Part shown: piece by piece, positions 46,518-59,200 of the stretch | Position numbering within the stretch: position 1 is the stretch's first letter | Layout of the letters: every line of letters starts with the position of its first letter | Source: Neolentinus lepideus HHB14362 ss-1 | Taxonomy: Eukaryota > Basidiomycota > Agaricomycetes > Gloeophyllales > Gloeophyllaceae | NCBI GenBank assembly: GCA_001632425.1 | Contig: KV425617.1 | Coordinates: 68,154 to 132,153, forward strand | DNA length: 64,000 bases | Direction: 5' to 3' | Translations under genes and position numbers: made by a program | The notes under the pieces: generated by a model | Database searches by the model: none | What the model was told of the DNA's origin: nothing | What the model saw: the letters and a program-made list of their open reading frames with translations, nothing else

Positions 46518-49500
46518 TCACGCAGCGATCTTCACAACCGCTGTACCACCATCCCGCAATAGACTTGCCCGGCTGAACAGCTCCGGGGCTTTCTCGAACG
46601 GCAGCACCTTCCCGTCGTCGCCGTTCTCCTCGTAGGTGTCGACATCAGTCGGGCCAACCCAGGGGCGGATGTCCGAGTCTTTGATCATATGGAGCAATGC
46701 ATTCATTGTGTCTGCAATGTCCTCCCCTTCCATGTCGACGTCTGCCGAGACGCTGACCCACGCGTAGCCGATCTCCTTCTTCTCTTTCCCCTCTTTCCCC
46801 TTCTCTCTCACACTGCTCTTGCCTTGACTCCTGACACTACCTTTGGTGCTAATGCTAGGACTCCCGGTGACCAAGGTGGCAGCGACCTTCTCGCCAGCTT
46901 GGCCCTTCTTTTTGACACTCCCTCCGCGACTAAGGCCCATACTCCTCAAACCAGCCCAGAAGTGGTCTTGAGCGGTGGGCACAACGCGATCTACAAAGTC
47001 GCCGACAGTCGTGGTGAATTGCGTCGCGGACAAACCAGCACCAACACCGAGAATCGCCTTGCACGCCATCCAGACGTCCCGGCCGCCGATGGTATCAAGC
47101 ACCATATCAAACTCCTCGCCATCCCCAGCAAGCCGCTGGACAGCCTCTAGCGCGTCCTCTCGGTCTCGGCTATCCCCTCTCGTAGCAGTACCCCATAGAA
47201 TCTCCGCTGCGCCCCATCCTTTGAGCCGCTTCTCGACCGTCAGCATCCTCTCTTCAACAACCTCGTTCAGATCCACTTTGCCCTGGAGATCTCCTACATC
47301 AATGACGCCTCCAGGCACGAAGACTGAAACTTCCACGCCTCGCCTAGCGAGCAACTGCGTGACAATTGCCCCAACGCCATCATGTCCTCTCAGCACCAGC
47401 GCCCGCTTCCTTGCCAAGTTCCCTTCGCTCTCCACCACCCGCCGTAACTCAATGACCCGCTCAAACGTTCGTAACACTCGGTACGCCGGCACCCCAACCA
47501 AGGGTAAGAGAGCTAACTCCTCTATCGTCATCTGTGCGATGCCTTGAGCGCGGGCGTTGATGTATGTTGGAGTAGAAGCCAGCGACTGAGAACGGGTATG
47601 CGAGGTTCGAGAACCAGACGGCGATCGTGACTCGGAATGAGAAGATCGGGAATAATGGGACCGGTAAGAGGACGAGCGAGACAAGGAAGCGTTTTCGCTG
47701 GATCCAGGAGCAGACGGGGGAGGCACACGGTGTAACCTATGCCGCTCAACGAGGACAAACTCGGCAAGTGCACCACACTAGGCACCAGTCAGAAAAAAAT
47801 TGCCTCACAAGTAATGTAAAGCACTCACCTTCCTGATATCCAACAACCCTACAACCCAGTCGCTCCTCCTGCATACGTGTTCCCGAACACTGCTCCCGAC
47901 CTCGACCGCACGACCCACCACACTCCTGCCGGGCACGTACCCAACCGCTTTCCCTCCCTTTCCACAGGCAATGTCCGAAACTGCCTCCCTTACTAGCCTC
48001 TCATCGATTGAATCCAGACCCGCAGCCCAGACTTGCACAAGAACTGAATTTGAAGGGACATACGAGGGTGGCGGGAGATGCGAAGTCAGCGCCAAGGGAG
48101 TCTCCGACTCTGGAACGTGCCCGCGGGAAGCACCTTCGTCCCTACTGCTACTCCGTTTAAATGGCTTCTTCTTTTTCCACAGGGCGCCGGCAACACCACG
48201 AACGATCTCCACAGTCGCCATCGTCGTGGTAGCCATACCGCTCTGTGTCAAGTCGACCTTACCCCCGCCACCCGTGAATTCCTTGTTCTTTTTCTTAATA
48301 CCAAGAAGCGTCTTCTCTTGCGTAAGACCCTGGCCTGCGCGAGGCAAGACGAGACCGGTGTAGGTGTGGGTGGTGGTGCTGGAGGAATTGGTAGGTATGG
48401 GTGTTGGGAGATCTCGGGTGGTGTAGCTATGGGAATACGACTGTGCATATGAATGCCCAGACTCCGACCCGTTCCCTAGCGCGTGCGGACGATGGACCTG
48501 ACTCTGTGACTTGGATATATCTACTCCGGTGTGACTGGCGGTACCGGTGAGCCCTCTGTGAACAGTGTGAGAAGGGCGTAACTGAGATGTGGATGGAGTG
48601 CTATGGGTTCGTGGGCGGTTGCGGGAGCGGTTCGAGTAGTTGGAATTGCGGTTGCCGATGGTGGAGAGATCATCTTCATCTTCCTCCATGACCGCACTCA
48701 TGCGCTCTCGTTCATCCCAGTCCCATGGATGATGGATGTAGACCGAGTCCTTCGATTTTCCCTTCCCCTTCGGACTCGCGGTAGATGCATTGCTGCCCGT
48801 ACGCGTGCCCGATGCGGCGGAGAGGTTGACCAGACCATTCATCTGGTTTCCATTTTGCAGCCATCGGACATCTCTGGCCCAGTCGTTGTCTGTGTACACA
48901 GCTTTCCTCTTATCCTTCGCGTCAAGTCCCATGCCAGCTGCGACTCCCACCGACTGAGTACGTTTGTGTCCCTGACCCCTTACCCTCGGTCGGTCGGTCG
49001 ACACAGTGACCATCATGACGCCAGGACCGCTACCCGTGCTGGAAATGGTACCTCTCCTTTGCAGCGACTGTTTGTGACCACTGATAGACTGAGGAGGGCT
49101 GGTAATTTGGGTAGATGCAGACATTGGACTAGTGGATGAAGAGAAAATAGAGACGTCGTCGTCGCCATCAGAGGAACTGCTAGAGGAATAGGTGTAAGAG
49201 CGCCTTCCATTCGCCTCACCGTTGGTTTTGGGAACTGGTAGTGCCTCAGATGGATCGGCGCGCCAAGGGAAGGTGAAGGCGGCCAAAGACGATTGCTGAG
49301 GTTCAGGGATCGGTTTCGGTGGAACAGAAATGGGAACAGGAGGAATAACTAGAGCGGTGTCCGAAAGGGCCATCGAAGTATGTGGCGAACTATAGGGAGA
49401 TGATAACGGTGTGTAAAAGACGTCGTGTTCCGAGTCAGAGTCGGAGTCTCCATGTGCGTGAGGAGTGGAGCTGTCATATATAACACGGCCTCCCGAGGGC

Positions 49501-49909
49501 TGGCGTATTTGTAGGTGAGGATCAGAGGCTATGCCGGAATGGTGAGAGTGGCGAACGCTGGCACTCCTGTAGCGATGCGGCGAATCCGTGTGAATGACGT
49601 CTTCTCTTACAGACACTCGTCGAGGGGAAGAACCGAAGATAGCAACGTCGGGGATACTGGGTATATTTTTGGGCTAGCATTTCAGTCGTCAGATAAGCGC
49701 AGGAACAGCAGCAGCCCTAAGCGTTCAGTATATGAGAAGCGCACCTCATATCCACTCTCCCCGCCAACTCCAACGCCCCCTTCGGTTCTCGCCGCCACGC
49801 GCACCAGCTCGGCTTTCGTGGAGTGATATTGCCTCACGCTGGGCGGAGGAGAGGCGTAGGATTGCGATGGTTGGTTTAAGATCTTTTGCAAGACGTTGGG
49901 CTTGGGCAT
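46518..49909 (-). CDS. MDR-like oxidoreductase with long disordered N-terminus
   Basis: The C-terminal third (about 47.8-46.5 kb) is a medium-chain dehydrogenase/reductase fold. A GroES-like part contains SVLVQVWAAGLDSIDERLVRE, VGYVPGRSVVGRAVEVG and CGALAEFVLVERHRLHRVP. A Rossmann-like part contains ALVLRGHDGVGAIVTQLLA and FDMVLDTIGGRDVWMACKAIL. The zinc ligands of alcohol dehydrogenases are not evident, so a quinone-oxidoreductase-like type is more likely. Before it lie about 550 residues of Ser/Pro/Arg-rich low-complexity sequence. The model has three exons: 49909 onward (MPKPNVLQKILNQPS...), the long exon from about 49670 (PKNIPSIPDVAIFGSSPRR), and the last from about 47760. Ser/Arg-rich insertions also interrupt the catalytic part. 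Substrate is unknown. Confidence 0.8.
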
Positions 49910-50944
49910 GTGCAAGGAACCCGAGCTTGTTGGCGTGAAATGAATAGAGGTGTCGTCGGAGTTGTGGTCTATGCAACGAGGCGTTGGGGCTGTCCTCTCC
50001 AAATATTCCCGTGCTGACCTGAACCGGATTAGAATCATGACGTTGCGAGCCGGCGGTAAGTTGTGGCTGGCCTCTGCTTGATACTGTTTGATTAAGATCC
50101 TCGGACGCGATCGGCAACGATTGAGACTATGCCCTCGCGAAGATAACAAATGGCTGATCGTGATTTATTTCGACTCCTTCATTGAAGCGCCCGCTGGAAC
50201 CGTTGTTGACGCATCCCTAGCTGGCAGCTGTGCCACATCCAACCGTCATGCTAGAAGCAAATGTTCTGCATCATATTACTGATGCGCGACGAAATCTAGC
50301 AACATGTTGCATGTTCGATAATGAACATAAGGGACTTGCCTAATCGGATACAGAGACTGGACGAGCGCCTTATGGCACGTGATTCGACGCGTTCATATTG
50401 TATATCCTGTTTTGGGAGGAAACTCGTGCAACAGCCCCATCAGGACGCATATATACGTGTAGGCAAGCTATAAAATGCAGGCGCACCACTGATGGTGACC
50501 CTGTCGGGTTTCTAGCTCTCTAACTTATTTGTAGCTCCTCTGTAGAGCTCCGAGTCCTGCATCCGTGGGCTGCCCTGGTCCGCGATAAATCGAAAGGTAA
50601 AACTTGATGGTTGATCAACATTGTTTGAGGGTTGTGGCCAGGGAGTTCTGAGCCCTAAGGAGAGCACAATGAATTGTGGCGCCTCTAAGTCGAGGTTTCT
50701 CGTCTATTAAGCTAGAAGCCGGAAGCGTGAAGATTGAAGGGAATCCAGGTTCATAGCATCGGTCCCCCAGTAAAGAATAGCTTTTGCAAAACCTCAAAGT
50801 CCGAGGCTATGACATTGGGTATATGCGGCGTGCGCTCTAGATCTCAAAAAGCGTAAATGACTTGGAAACCAGTGTCGTTCCGATGTGAAGAAGCTAAATT
50901 ATCATAAACACTTACATATTCCGTTTATGTGCTGCTTTTGCTGC
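49910..50944. other. Divergent intergenic region
   Basis: About 1 kb between divergently read genes. Only short frames are seen. A weak continuation of an open minus frame (to 50149) is not supported as coding. Confidence 0.45.
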
Positions 50945-50952
50945 TATAAAAA
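50945..50952 (+). promoter_or_regulatory. TATA-like box upstream of ESF2
   Basis: TATAAAAA lies about 190 bp before the ESF2 start codon. Called by sequence and position only. Confidence 0.4.
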
Positions 50953-51135
50953 TGTTCAACCTTAGACGTTGGGTAGGGCTAAGAGGTGCAAAAAGCGGAA
51001 CGCTTTTGCAGTTGCGTCGCGTCCAGCTCGCTCTAATAGGCGCGTTCCAGAATGTGAGAAGAGCCTGCCTATTTCGGTTGTCTTGGGATGGAAATTCGCA
51101 AGTTCATCTCTTCACCCTGTCCAGCAATTCTTAAA

Positions 51136-52187
51136 ATGCCCAAGAAGACTACCGCGGACACTGACTCACGCTTCATTTTGGATGACCGTTTTTCTGGAGA
51201 ATCAGATGCAGAGTCGTCGAAATCTGCAGATGTTCCTCCCCATGGCTCAGACGATGAAGCTCATGACGGCGCCTCAGGATCCAAGGCGGAAAACGAAGTC
51301 GAAGGCGAAGCTGACATTGAAGCTCTTAACAATCCTGGATGGGACCGTGAGGGCCTTGGACTAGGAATGGATCCCTTGGGTTTTGCAGGACCAGAGAAAG
51401 TCGTAAAGCCTCTGACACCTGAAGCATTAGCTGCATTCAAGGCGGCGCAGGACCGCGCTGGGGTCGTTTATATCTCAAGGATACCTCCAGGCATGCAGCC
51501 TCGAAAGGTGCGGCATCTAATGAGTGCTTACGGAGAAGTCGGGAGGGTGTATCTGCAGCAAGAAGGTATGCACGACCTGTCATGTCCATTGTATTGGGTT
51601 GCTGATCGACATGCAGATCCTAAACGCGCGTATTTACGGCGGAAATACACCACAACGAAGAAGCCTCATTTCACAGAGGGATGGGTGGAGTTCAAGGATA
51701 AGAAGGTCGCTCGAGCCGTCGCGGAGATGCTAAATGCAAGACCCATCGGCGGGAAGAAAGGGTCGCGATGGAGAGACGATGTCTGGACAATGAAGTATCT
51801 CCCCAAATTCAAATGGAATATGTTAACTGAACAAATCGGTGAGTGCCTGCCTGCAACTGTATATCGAAACAAGCTGTTGATATATGAAATCCTGCAGCCC
51901 ACGAAGCCGCTATTCACACTGCGCGACTCCGGGTCGAACTTTCCCAATCCAGGTCAGAGCAACAAGAGTATCTCAAAAACGTGGAGCTTGCGAAGGTTCT
52001 TGACAAGAGGGCGGAACGTAGGCGGCAGGCTGGTAAAGAAGTGGACCTAAAACCCAATCTTCCGCCCAAACGCAAGTCGGACGGAGACAAGGGCGAAGAG
52101 AAGAAATCCAAAAGGCGGAAAGCCGTTACATACGATCCTCAAGCAACTGAGAGGCAGCTGGAGAGTGTGCTGGATAGTATTTTCTGA
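51136..52187 (+). CDS. ESF2: Pre-rRNA processing protein ESF2/ABT1
   Basis: This nucleolar RRM protein acts with the U3 snoRNP and helps Dbp8 in early 18S processing. Three exons are read. An acidic N-terminus ([20 protein letters not shown]) precedes [21 protein letters not shown], the first RRM strand, and [14 protein letters not shown]. Intron 1 (GTATGC...TGCAG) joins to [32 protein letters not shown]. The RRM continues [18 protein letters not shown]. Intron 2 (GTGAGT...CTGCAG) joins to [19 protein letters not shown]. The C-terminus is Lys/Arg-rich and ends LESVLDSIF. The order RRM plus HFTEGWVEF plus KWNMLTEQ is characteristic of ABT1/ESF2. Start ATG 51136 opens the acidic head. Confidence 0.93.
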
Positions 52188-52523
52188 TAATTGTAAACAC
52201 TAGTACTGTAGATACTTTGGAACAGAATCTATACTCTGCAAACAGTACACTTGGCGCACGCACGGACCACTTGCCGTAAGGGGCAGATTGAAGCGGCGAC
52301 TAAAGTCCAGCGACGTGGAATTCGCCGAGGGCGGCGTTGTTCTCCATCGCGAACACAGGTAGCGCGTACAGGACGTCGACCAACGTCGTCTCCTTCGCTG
52401 TCATCGTGTCCCGCGATCCCTAAGAGGTCTGTCTTTTAGCATGCTGGACTATCCTCAGTCCCACGCTTCATTCTGCTGTCGTATAATGTCGTCTCATTCT
52501 TCTCTCCTCAGTCTTCTTTGACC
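52188..52523. other. Intergenic region ESF2 to ARS2
   Basis: About 335 nt. It ends in a CT-rich tract typical of the leader just before fungal start codons. No gene was recognised. Confidence 0.45.
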
Positions 52524-55500
52524 ATGTCTTGGGCTCCTTCTGCTTATCCTCCTCCTCGTCGTTCACGTTCCCGGTCTCCCTACCGTGGAGCAGCATATCC
52601 TCCGCGGCCGCCGTCTGAGACAGACCCGTATCGCGCGGATTGGGAGACTTATGACTATGGTAGGGACAGAGTGTGGGCAGACTATGAAAGAGACAGAGCG
52701 GCATATGATTATGGCGGGAGAGCTCGGAGCAGGACTCCACCAGCAGATGAAAGTACGCGTCCTCATTACACATGACTCGTGGTAGACGAAACATATCACT
52801 TTTATTAGCTGGGCGAAAGCGACGTAGGTCTCTTTCTCCTTATGACCGAGGCCGGTTCGAACCGCGACCTAGGTATGGTGATGACTATGGTGAGTCCTCT
52901 CACGTATCATGTATAGGAGCATGAATAATGGATTCCACTTAGACGCGCATTCACGCGCTTACGACTACTCGTCACCGCACCGCGGTCAATATCCACCACC
53001 TCCTCCACACGGCGGTTACGGTCGGAGAGCGCCACCAGATCCGCACACCTTCGACTACCCTGCCAGCTTGAAGCAGTATGCAGAGTGGTTCAGATACTTC
53101 TATCCCCAAGAGGCGATCGACGAGGATAATGCCGACAAGGCTGCAGAACAAGCGGCTGGAGATGGCAGCAAGCCTCGGAATGGTATCAAAACACGCTGGG
53201 AGAAATACAAGAAGGATTTTGCATCGGCTCAGGTCAGTGATATATATGCCTTCATTCATCTCATCCTTGTACTCGGTGGACCTTGATATCTGGTGGTGTT
53301 GGTGTTTAAATTCGAATGACGAGCTAAACACAAGTACGTTAGCTGCAACGGATGTTCGATCACCACAGGAAGTCCCCGTGGTTCGCAGAAAAATATGACC
53401 CTTCACCAGACTTGGTGAACCTTCGTAAGCGGGTGAGGAAGGACGGTTGGAGAGGTCGACTCAACTTGTTCTTGAACGACCTCGAAGTCGGTAAATTCGA
53501 TCCTGAGTTGAAGGAGTCGGATCCTGCTCCAGCTGTCAAGGAGAACGCGTCTGCACCTGCTGCTGAGAACGGTACCGCACCAGACGTGGGAGATACTTCA
53601 GGCATGGCACCTACTGTTGAGGAGGTCAAGGTTGAAGAAGACGCGCAGCTTGAGGCCGAGGACGATGCTGGCGACAATGACCCCAGCCGGGCTGACGCTA
53701 ATGGCAAACAGTCCAGTGACGCGAGAAAGTCCAATCGGGGCGAAGAGATATCCGTCCCGCCTGAAGGCAATCAGGTGATGATTCGAACTATCCCGCCTGA
53801 CATTGGACGTGTCAAGCTTGAGGAGGTATGTCTCAGTTTATTCTCAGTTTGTGGTTGGCTTAGTCGGTTTGTAGGCGTGCGGCAAGGTTCCAGGCTTCGT
53901 CTACTTAGCTTTAGGTGACCCGCTTCAGAAACGTAACTATTATCGTGCTGGTTGGCTACGGTTCCGCGAGGATGCCGATATGACCTCTGTCATGTCGGAG
54001 CTCTCCGATAAGAAAGTAGGTGTCCTTTTTAATGATTCTTCCGCGGCGCTAATCATCCCTTGTTCTGGCAGATTGAAGGCTTTAAGCTTCACGTTACGCA
54101 CAATGTGAAGCCTTTTGTAAATAGGGTTCGTTATGCTCCGGAAGTGTCAAATAAGCCGGACAGGCTTGAGAAGGATCTCGCGAATGCCAAAGTACTTGCC
54201 GCTAAGTTAGAGGAAGAGTTCCTCGAATTGCGGACATGGCAGCCCCCGAAGCCCGAGGCGAAAACTAGTGACGACACTGAAAATGCCAAAGTGAATGGTG
54301 AAGACCATGACACGACGATGGCGGAGGTGAACGGCAATCCTGAGCAGGAAGATGAACCAGAACCCACAGAGAAGGGTACTGAGGCTGTCGAGCGCAGGGT
54401 TGAGAAGGTGGTGGCTGACCTAGTTAGTCAAGGCCTTGTCGACGCCAGCGATGAGAAGGCGTTGAATGCGAAACGGGTGAGTCTCTCATCCTCGGAAGAC
54501 GGAGAAGAGTCTAACTTAACTTCTTGTGAACAAAGACTGTCATTGCATTGGATTTGTATCTTGCTTACCTTCGCGCTGCTTTCAACACGTGTTATTACTG
54601 TGCGGTAGTAACAGATCACGTCGAGGAGCTACATCGTAAGTGCATAAAGCATGTGAGGAAGCCGATGTCCAAGTCGCTGTTGGAGGAAATCAAGGCGGCT
54701 GAGGCAGAGAAAGTGAAGAAGGAAGAGACAGTGGAAGAGACAGAGGAGGACAAGGAGAAAGATAAGGAACCTATGAATAGGGACAAGCCAGCTGAGAACA
54801 GGGATTGGAAACGGAACGGTGAGTGTCTCGCTTCAGCAGAAAAACATATGTCGGAATTCATCATTGAATAGACGAACGATGGCTGGAGTGGCTGGATTCT
54901 AAAGTAGCATTGCTTATCAATCGCGACAGTGTGGATCCACGCGATTACGGGGGCAAGAGCTATGAAGAGTATGTCTTATATTCTGTCTTCGCTGTCGCCT
55001 CTTGTTAATTGGAACCAATAAAAGGGAGCTGTCGCGAGCTACGGAATCTCACATTAAGCAAGAAGACGAAGGCAAGTTTCGATGTAAGACGTGCCAGAAG
55101 CTATTTAAAGCTACGTCTTTCATCGAGAAGCACATCCTGAATAAGCATCCGGAACTTGTGAAGCATCTGGAAGAGGTGAGGGTCTTTGTCGTCAATTTCT
55201 CGTGATGCGCTCTCATCCGCTTCAGATTCCGTATTTCAATAATTTTGCGCTGGATCCTCACCGCATACAGCCATTCACACACCCTCCTCCGTCCGTGGGC
55301 AACAGTCAGGGCCCACCTCCTCAGGCGTATGGTTTGCAAGCCCCGGTTGTTCCTTATCCAATGCCGGCCGATTATACTCGGACAGCGCCTTATTATGACA
55401 GATATTACCCTCCTCCATACGCCGGGGCCCCGTACTGGGATCAATACGCGTACCCATATCCGCCTCCTCCAGGTTACCCTCCACGACGAGACGACGGCAC

Positions 55501-55783
55501 CGTCGCTCGACGTCTCAGCGACCGTATAAGTGGTTACGCGCCTGGCTATGAGCACCCTACTGAAATGCCGGTTATACCGGTGGGTGCTGGTTTGCCGGCT
55601 AAGCCAGCTCCTATGCTGGAGCCAGGTCCTGGTGGTAGACGGGGCGGTCGAGCGAACAATGGAGGTATCCCTCCGCCTCCCCCGCCTGATGCCAAAGAGG
55701 ATCCTCGGGCTGCTGCGGGGAGGAAGGTTAGCTACCATGATATGGATCTTGTCGCGGAAGGGGACGTTGAATTGACATACTGA
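52524..55783 (+). CDS. ARS2/Serrate RNA effector protein
   Basis: This nuclear cap-binding-complex partner links RNA polymerase II transcripts to processing, export or decay. In plants and animals it acts in small-RNA biogenesis. The N-terminus is Arg/Ser/Tyr-rich (MSWAPSAYPPPRRSRSRSPY). A SERRATE/ARS2 N domain follows: LKQYAEWFRYFYPQEA, GIKTRWEKYKKDFASAQ, then LQRMFDHHRKSPWFAEKYDP across an intron. The central part has VMIRTIPPDIGRVKLEEAC and GDPLQKRNYYRAGWLRF. A C2H2-type zinc finger reads FRCKTCQKLFKATSFIEKHI (Cys-X2-Cys with His-X5-His). It is followed by LNKHPELVKHLEEIPYFNNF, and a Pro/Tyr-rich tail ends DVELTY. Many short introns occur. The identification rests on the zinc finger and N domain. 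Confidence 0.9.
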
Positions 55784-56227
55784 GCTTGCTGTGTTGTTCA
55801 ATTCTTTACTAGATGAATAATGAGTCGGTTTTCTGCTTTATGTCCACTTATCCTTGTATACTATTTCCTGATGCGACGTATCGGGCGACAACGAGGCAGA
55901 ACACGCCCTTCGATTGTCAAATTCATTAGTGTGCCCTCGGCGATACTGCTTGAGGTAAGGAGTATCTTTGTTTGGCTATATTTGCCACTGCGGGCGGTTT
56001 GCTCCTCTCTCCTACCCTGCCAGTGCAAGCACAATCGAGTGCAATTTCCTTGTCCTCGCTGTGCTCTGGACGCCTGCATGGATTTCCGAAAGTGAATTTG
56101 ACCGACTGCCCCTGTACTCTGCGTCACCGTTGATTTGTCTGGACGGTTCTGTAGTCTTCTTTCAGGATCTTGAGCAAGATATTCCCTCATCGCACTCGTT
56201 TCCGCGTATCTCTTTCACCGGACAACC
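55784..56227. other. Intergenic region ARS2 to SSK1
   Basis: About 440 nt holding the ARS2 3' UTR and the SSK1 promoter or leader. No supported gene. Confidence 0.45.
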
Positions 56228-59200
56228 ATGAGTGCTCCAAGACTTCCTGCTGTACGTCTTCCAACTCTGGGTGGTGATAGGGAGGGAATATCTCAAGATG
56301 CTGTTGTCATGGAGCTGCCCCCGTCCAGTAACAAGTTCGGTTTCGCCTGGCCTGCTGAGGGTACTCAGTTGGCGCCGGTTCCCACTCCCAGTGATCGTAC
56401 AATGAGCCTGAGCTCGTCCGATCCAGATTCAGAACTTTCAGACGCGGAGTCGCTACCGCAAATCTCTGCATCGCAGGCTGAGCCTGTGGAAAGCGGTCAT
56501 GACATTACGCCAAAGAGCCGCCTAAATTTGGACCAGAACCCCATTGAACAACTTGTACAATCATCGCTTACACCACCTCGACTGTCCCGCGCTTTCTCCA
56601 TGCCTCTTCCACATCAGCTAAGTTATCTACAGAATCCACGGCGAGTACCATCCGACTCAGCAGCCTACGAGCGCGACGGTCCTGAACCGGAATCGTCTCG
56701 ATTCCACGAACTTTCATTGGAGCTAGCTGACTCGGTGCAAATGGTAATCCAAACCCTCCTCCAACTATCGCCACCACAAGTCTTGGATCCAGCCAAGGAA
56801 CAATTCTCCGCCTGCTCATTATCTATCCCGACACCATCTGTATCCGCCATGTTCACGTCCATGAAGAACCTTAACTATATGTCTGCCAACATGTCTGCTT
56901 TTAGTTCCGACCCATCCTCGCCACGATCCTCACCACCCCTTGGAACGCGATCCACACACGACGACTTTGATGTTGGTGAGATGCTTCAGAGCGTAGGAGA
57001 TGCCCTGAGCGGAGTTGCCGCCCAGGCAGGAGTAGACGTGGTCCTATTCCACCATGATGTTGGGATGAAACACGTTGCTGTGAAGGGTGACGAATGTGGT
57101 ATATCTTATGCCCTCACACACGTGAGTTCATGGAGTCGATGACTTCACGGCATCAAACGAACTTATGCTATTCTAGATCGTCCGCCAAGTTATAAATACT
57201 GCTGCTCGGGGAGATACAATTGAGATTGGTCTATCAGTCCGGATGCACGTCCCTAACGAGGCAGAGTTACCGCCATCTGACGCCACTGAAGGAGACGTGG
57301 AAGAGGATACGCTTCCTGTGGTCGACTTGGACGCGCCGATACGATGTGTATTTGATGTGTTCCATAAATTCGGCCGCACCCCATCCACCGTCGTCAACGG
57401 CTCGTCGCTAGACAGTCGTCCCGTATCTTCTCAATCTTCCCGTTCTCGGCCACAATTGGAGTCATCCTTACTGCTCAGACGATTGCTCCGCCACATCGGA
57501 GCCTCACTGGAAGTCAATTTGCCCACAAGGAATAACAAACCTGGTCGTACTTGTCAAATGACCATGTGTCTTGAGCGAGGGGACCCATCGGCAGTTAACC
57601 CTGCAGTGAATCTTAACAACGAAGAGGCAGGATATTTCTTGATGCCAGAAATCCGGTTAGCTAACGAGCCGACTCTGGAAGACCTGCTCCAGTTTGCCGA
57701 CACTCTAAGGGGCAAGAAGGTGGACCTCTACGCCAGCGCCAAAGGTTCTTTTGCCCACCATCTTACCAGTTATCTCACAGCCTGGGGATTGGATGTGAGA
57801 CACGTATCTCCTGCTGAGAGCTCGGAGGGGGAAAACGAAGACCCCGCCGAAGAAGTTCCCGCAACAGCGGATTCATCTCCTCGAGAGGATCGCCACAGTC
57901 CTATCATATCTGCTCAAATGAGCAGTAGCTTAGAGTTCAAACCTCAGGGTAGTCCAGATGGGCTACCTTCGTCTTCATCTGGTAGCTCGCAAGGATTGAC
58001 TTTTATCATCATTGACGACGATGTGTCCATCCTTCGGGAACGGCTGAAGAAATTACGGGCAGAACAATTCCAGTCCCAACCTCACACGATTGGCGGGCGG
58101 AAGCGACCTTCTCTGGCTGCATATCATCGACCTCGCTCGTCGCCGCACGTTGCGAGATCAATGGGCGGCTTCTCGAACGCACTACCTCTTCCAGTCCCCG
58201 TTGTTATTGTCCATTTCACGAGTCTTTCAAATTTCAAACTTGTGAAGGACGCCATTCACTCTCTTCTGGCGCCTCCGAACGGACCCTTCGTTCGCCCTCC
58301 CGAAATTATTGTCATTCCCAAGCCAGCAGGCCCGCGTCGATTTCTCACTGCGTTGCACACGGCGGTCACCAAACCCGTTGTTGATCCCTTCTTCACTCCA
58401 ATTGCCACGTCTCCTGTAAGCCCCGGATTGAACATCGCCCATCCCTTCTTCCATAACTACGACAGAAGCCCCCGATCCCCTCTGTCTCGACCTACCCGCC
58501 CCGGCTCAGACCGTTCGAACCGTTCGCCAAAAGAGGAACCATTGGGGCAGACCCTTAATTTGCCACCTCCTTCACCCCTGGGGATGTCGGATGGCATGGA
58601 GTATTTCTCTGAGGCTGCTGTAGAAGCTGGTATGAAGCTGGGGCACTCACCGTCATCAGGGCTAGTGATCCAGAGCCCAGACGGTTCTCCAGCGGGTATC
58701 TTCTTCCACCCCGGAGCGGCCAAACCGGCGAAGGGTACAGCTCAGACACTGCGAATGGAGCGTGAACCGGCGCAACTCGGGGCCACTCGCAGAGGGTGCA
58801 CTTCTCGACAATCTTCCGAAGAACTTCGGCTCACTCAGCGAGAAGTTTCTCCTTCGCCGTTCATTACATCTACTGCGTCAGCCATCAGACGACCTTCAGT
58901 GTTGTCAGGACTGCCAGGAAGCTTTGATTCGGGCAACCTTGCGTCGCCAAGATCTGACCCAGGTCATATATCTCCCCATGTGATCACACCTTTGGAATCG
59001 CCCAATGGGTCTAGCGCCACGCAGGGACTGAACCCTCCCTTCACAGCGCCTAAGAAGCCAAACCAGAGTGATGTTTCTGGCCGGAACGGGCAGGCTGCGC
59101 CGCTTTCTCCTCGCCCTGCTCCTACTGGAAGCACACATAAGAGACCCATGCGGCGACCCACGGTCAATCGTAAGTCACCGGGAGCTGCAACTGCCGGAAA

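Noticed and set aside
55049..55801. 250-codon minus-strand open frame, Arg-rich
   Set aside because: Antisense to the zinc finger and Pro/Tyr-rich tail of ARS2.
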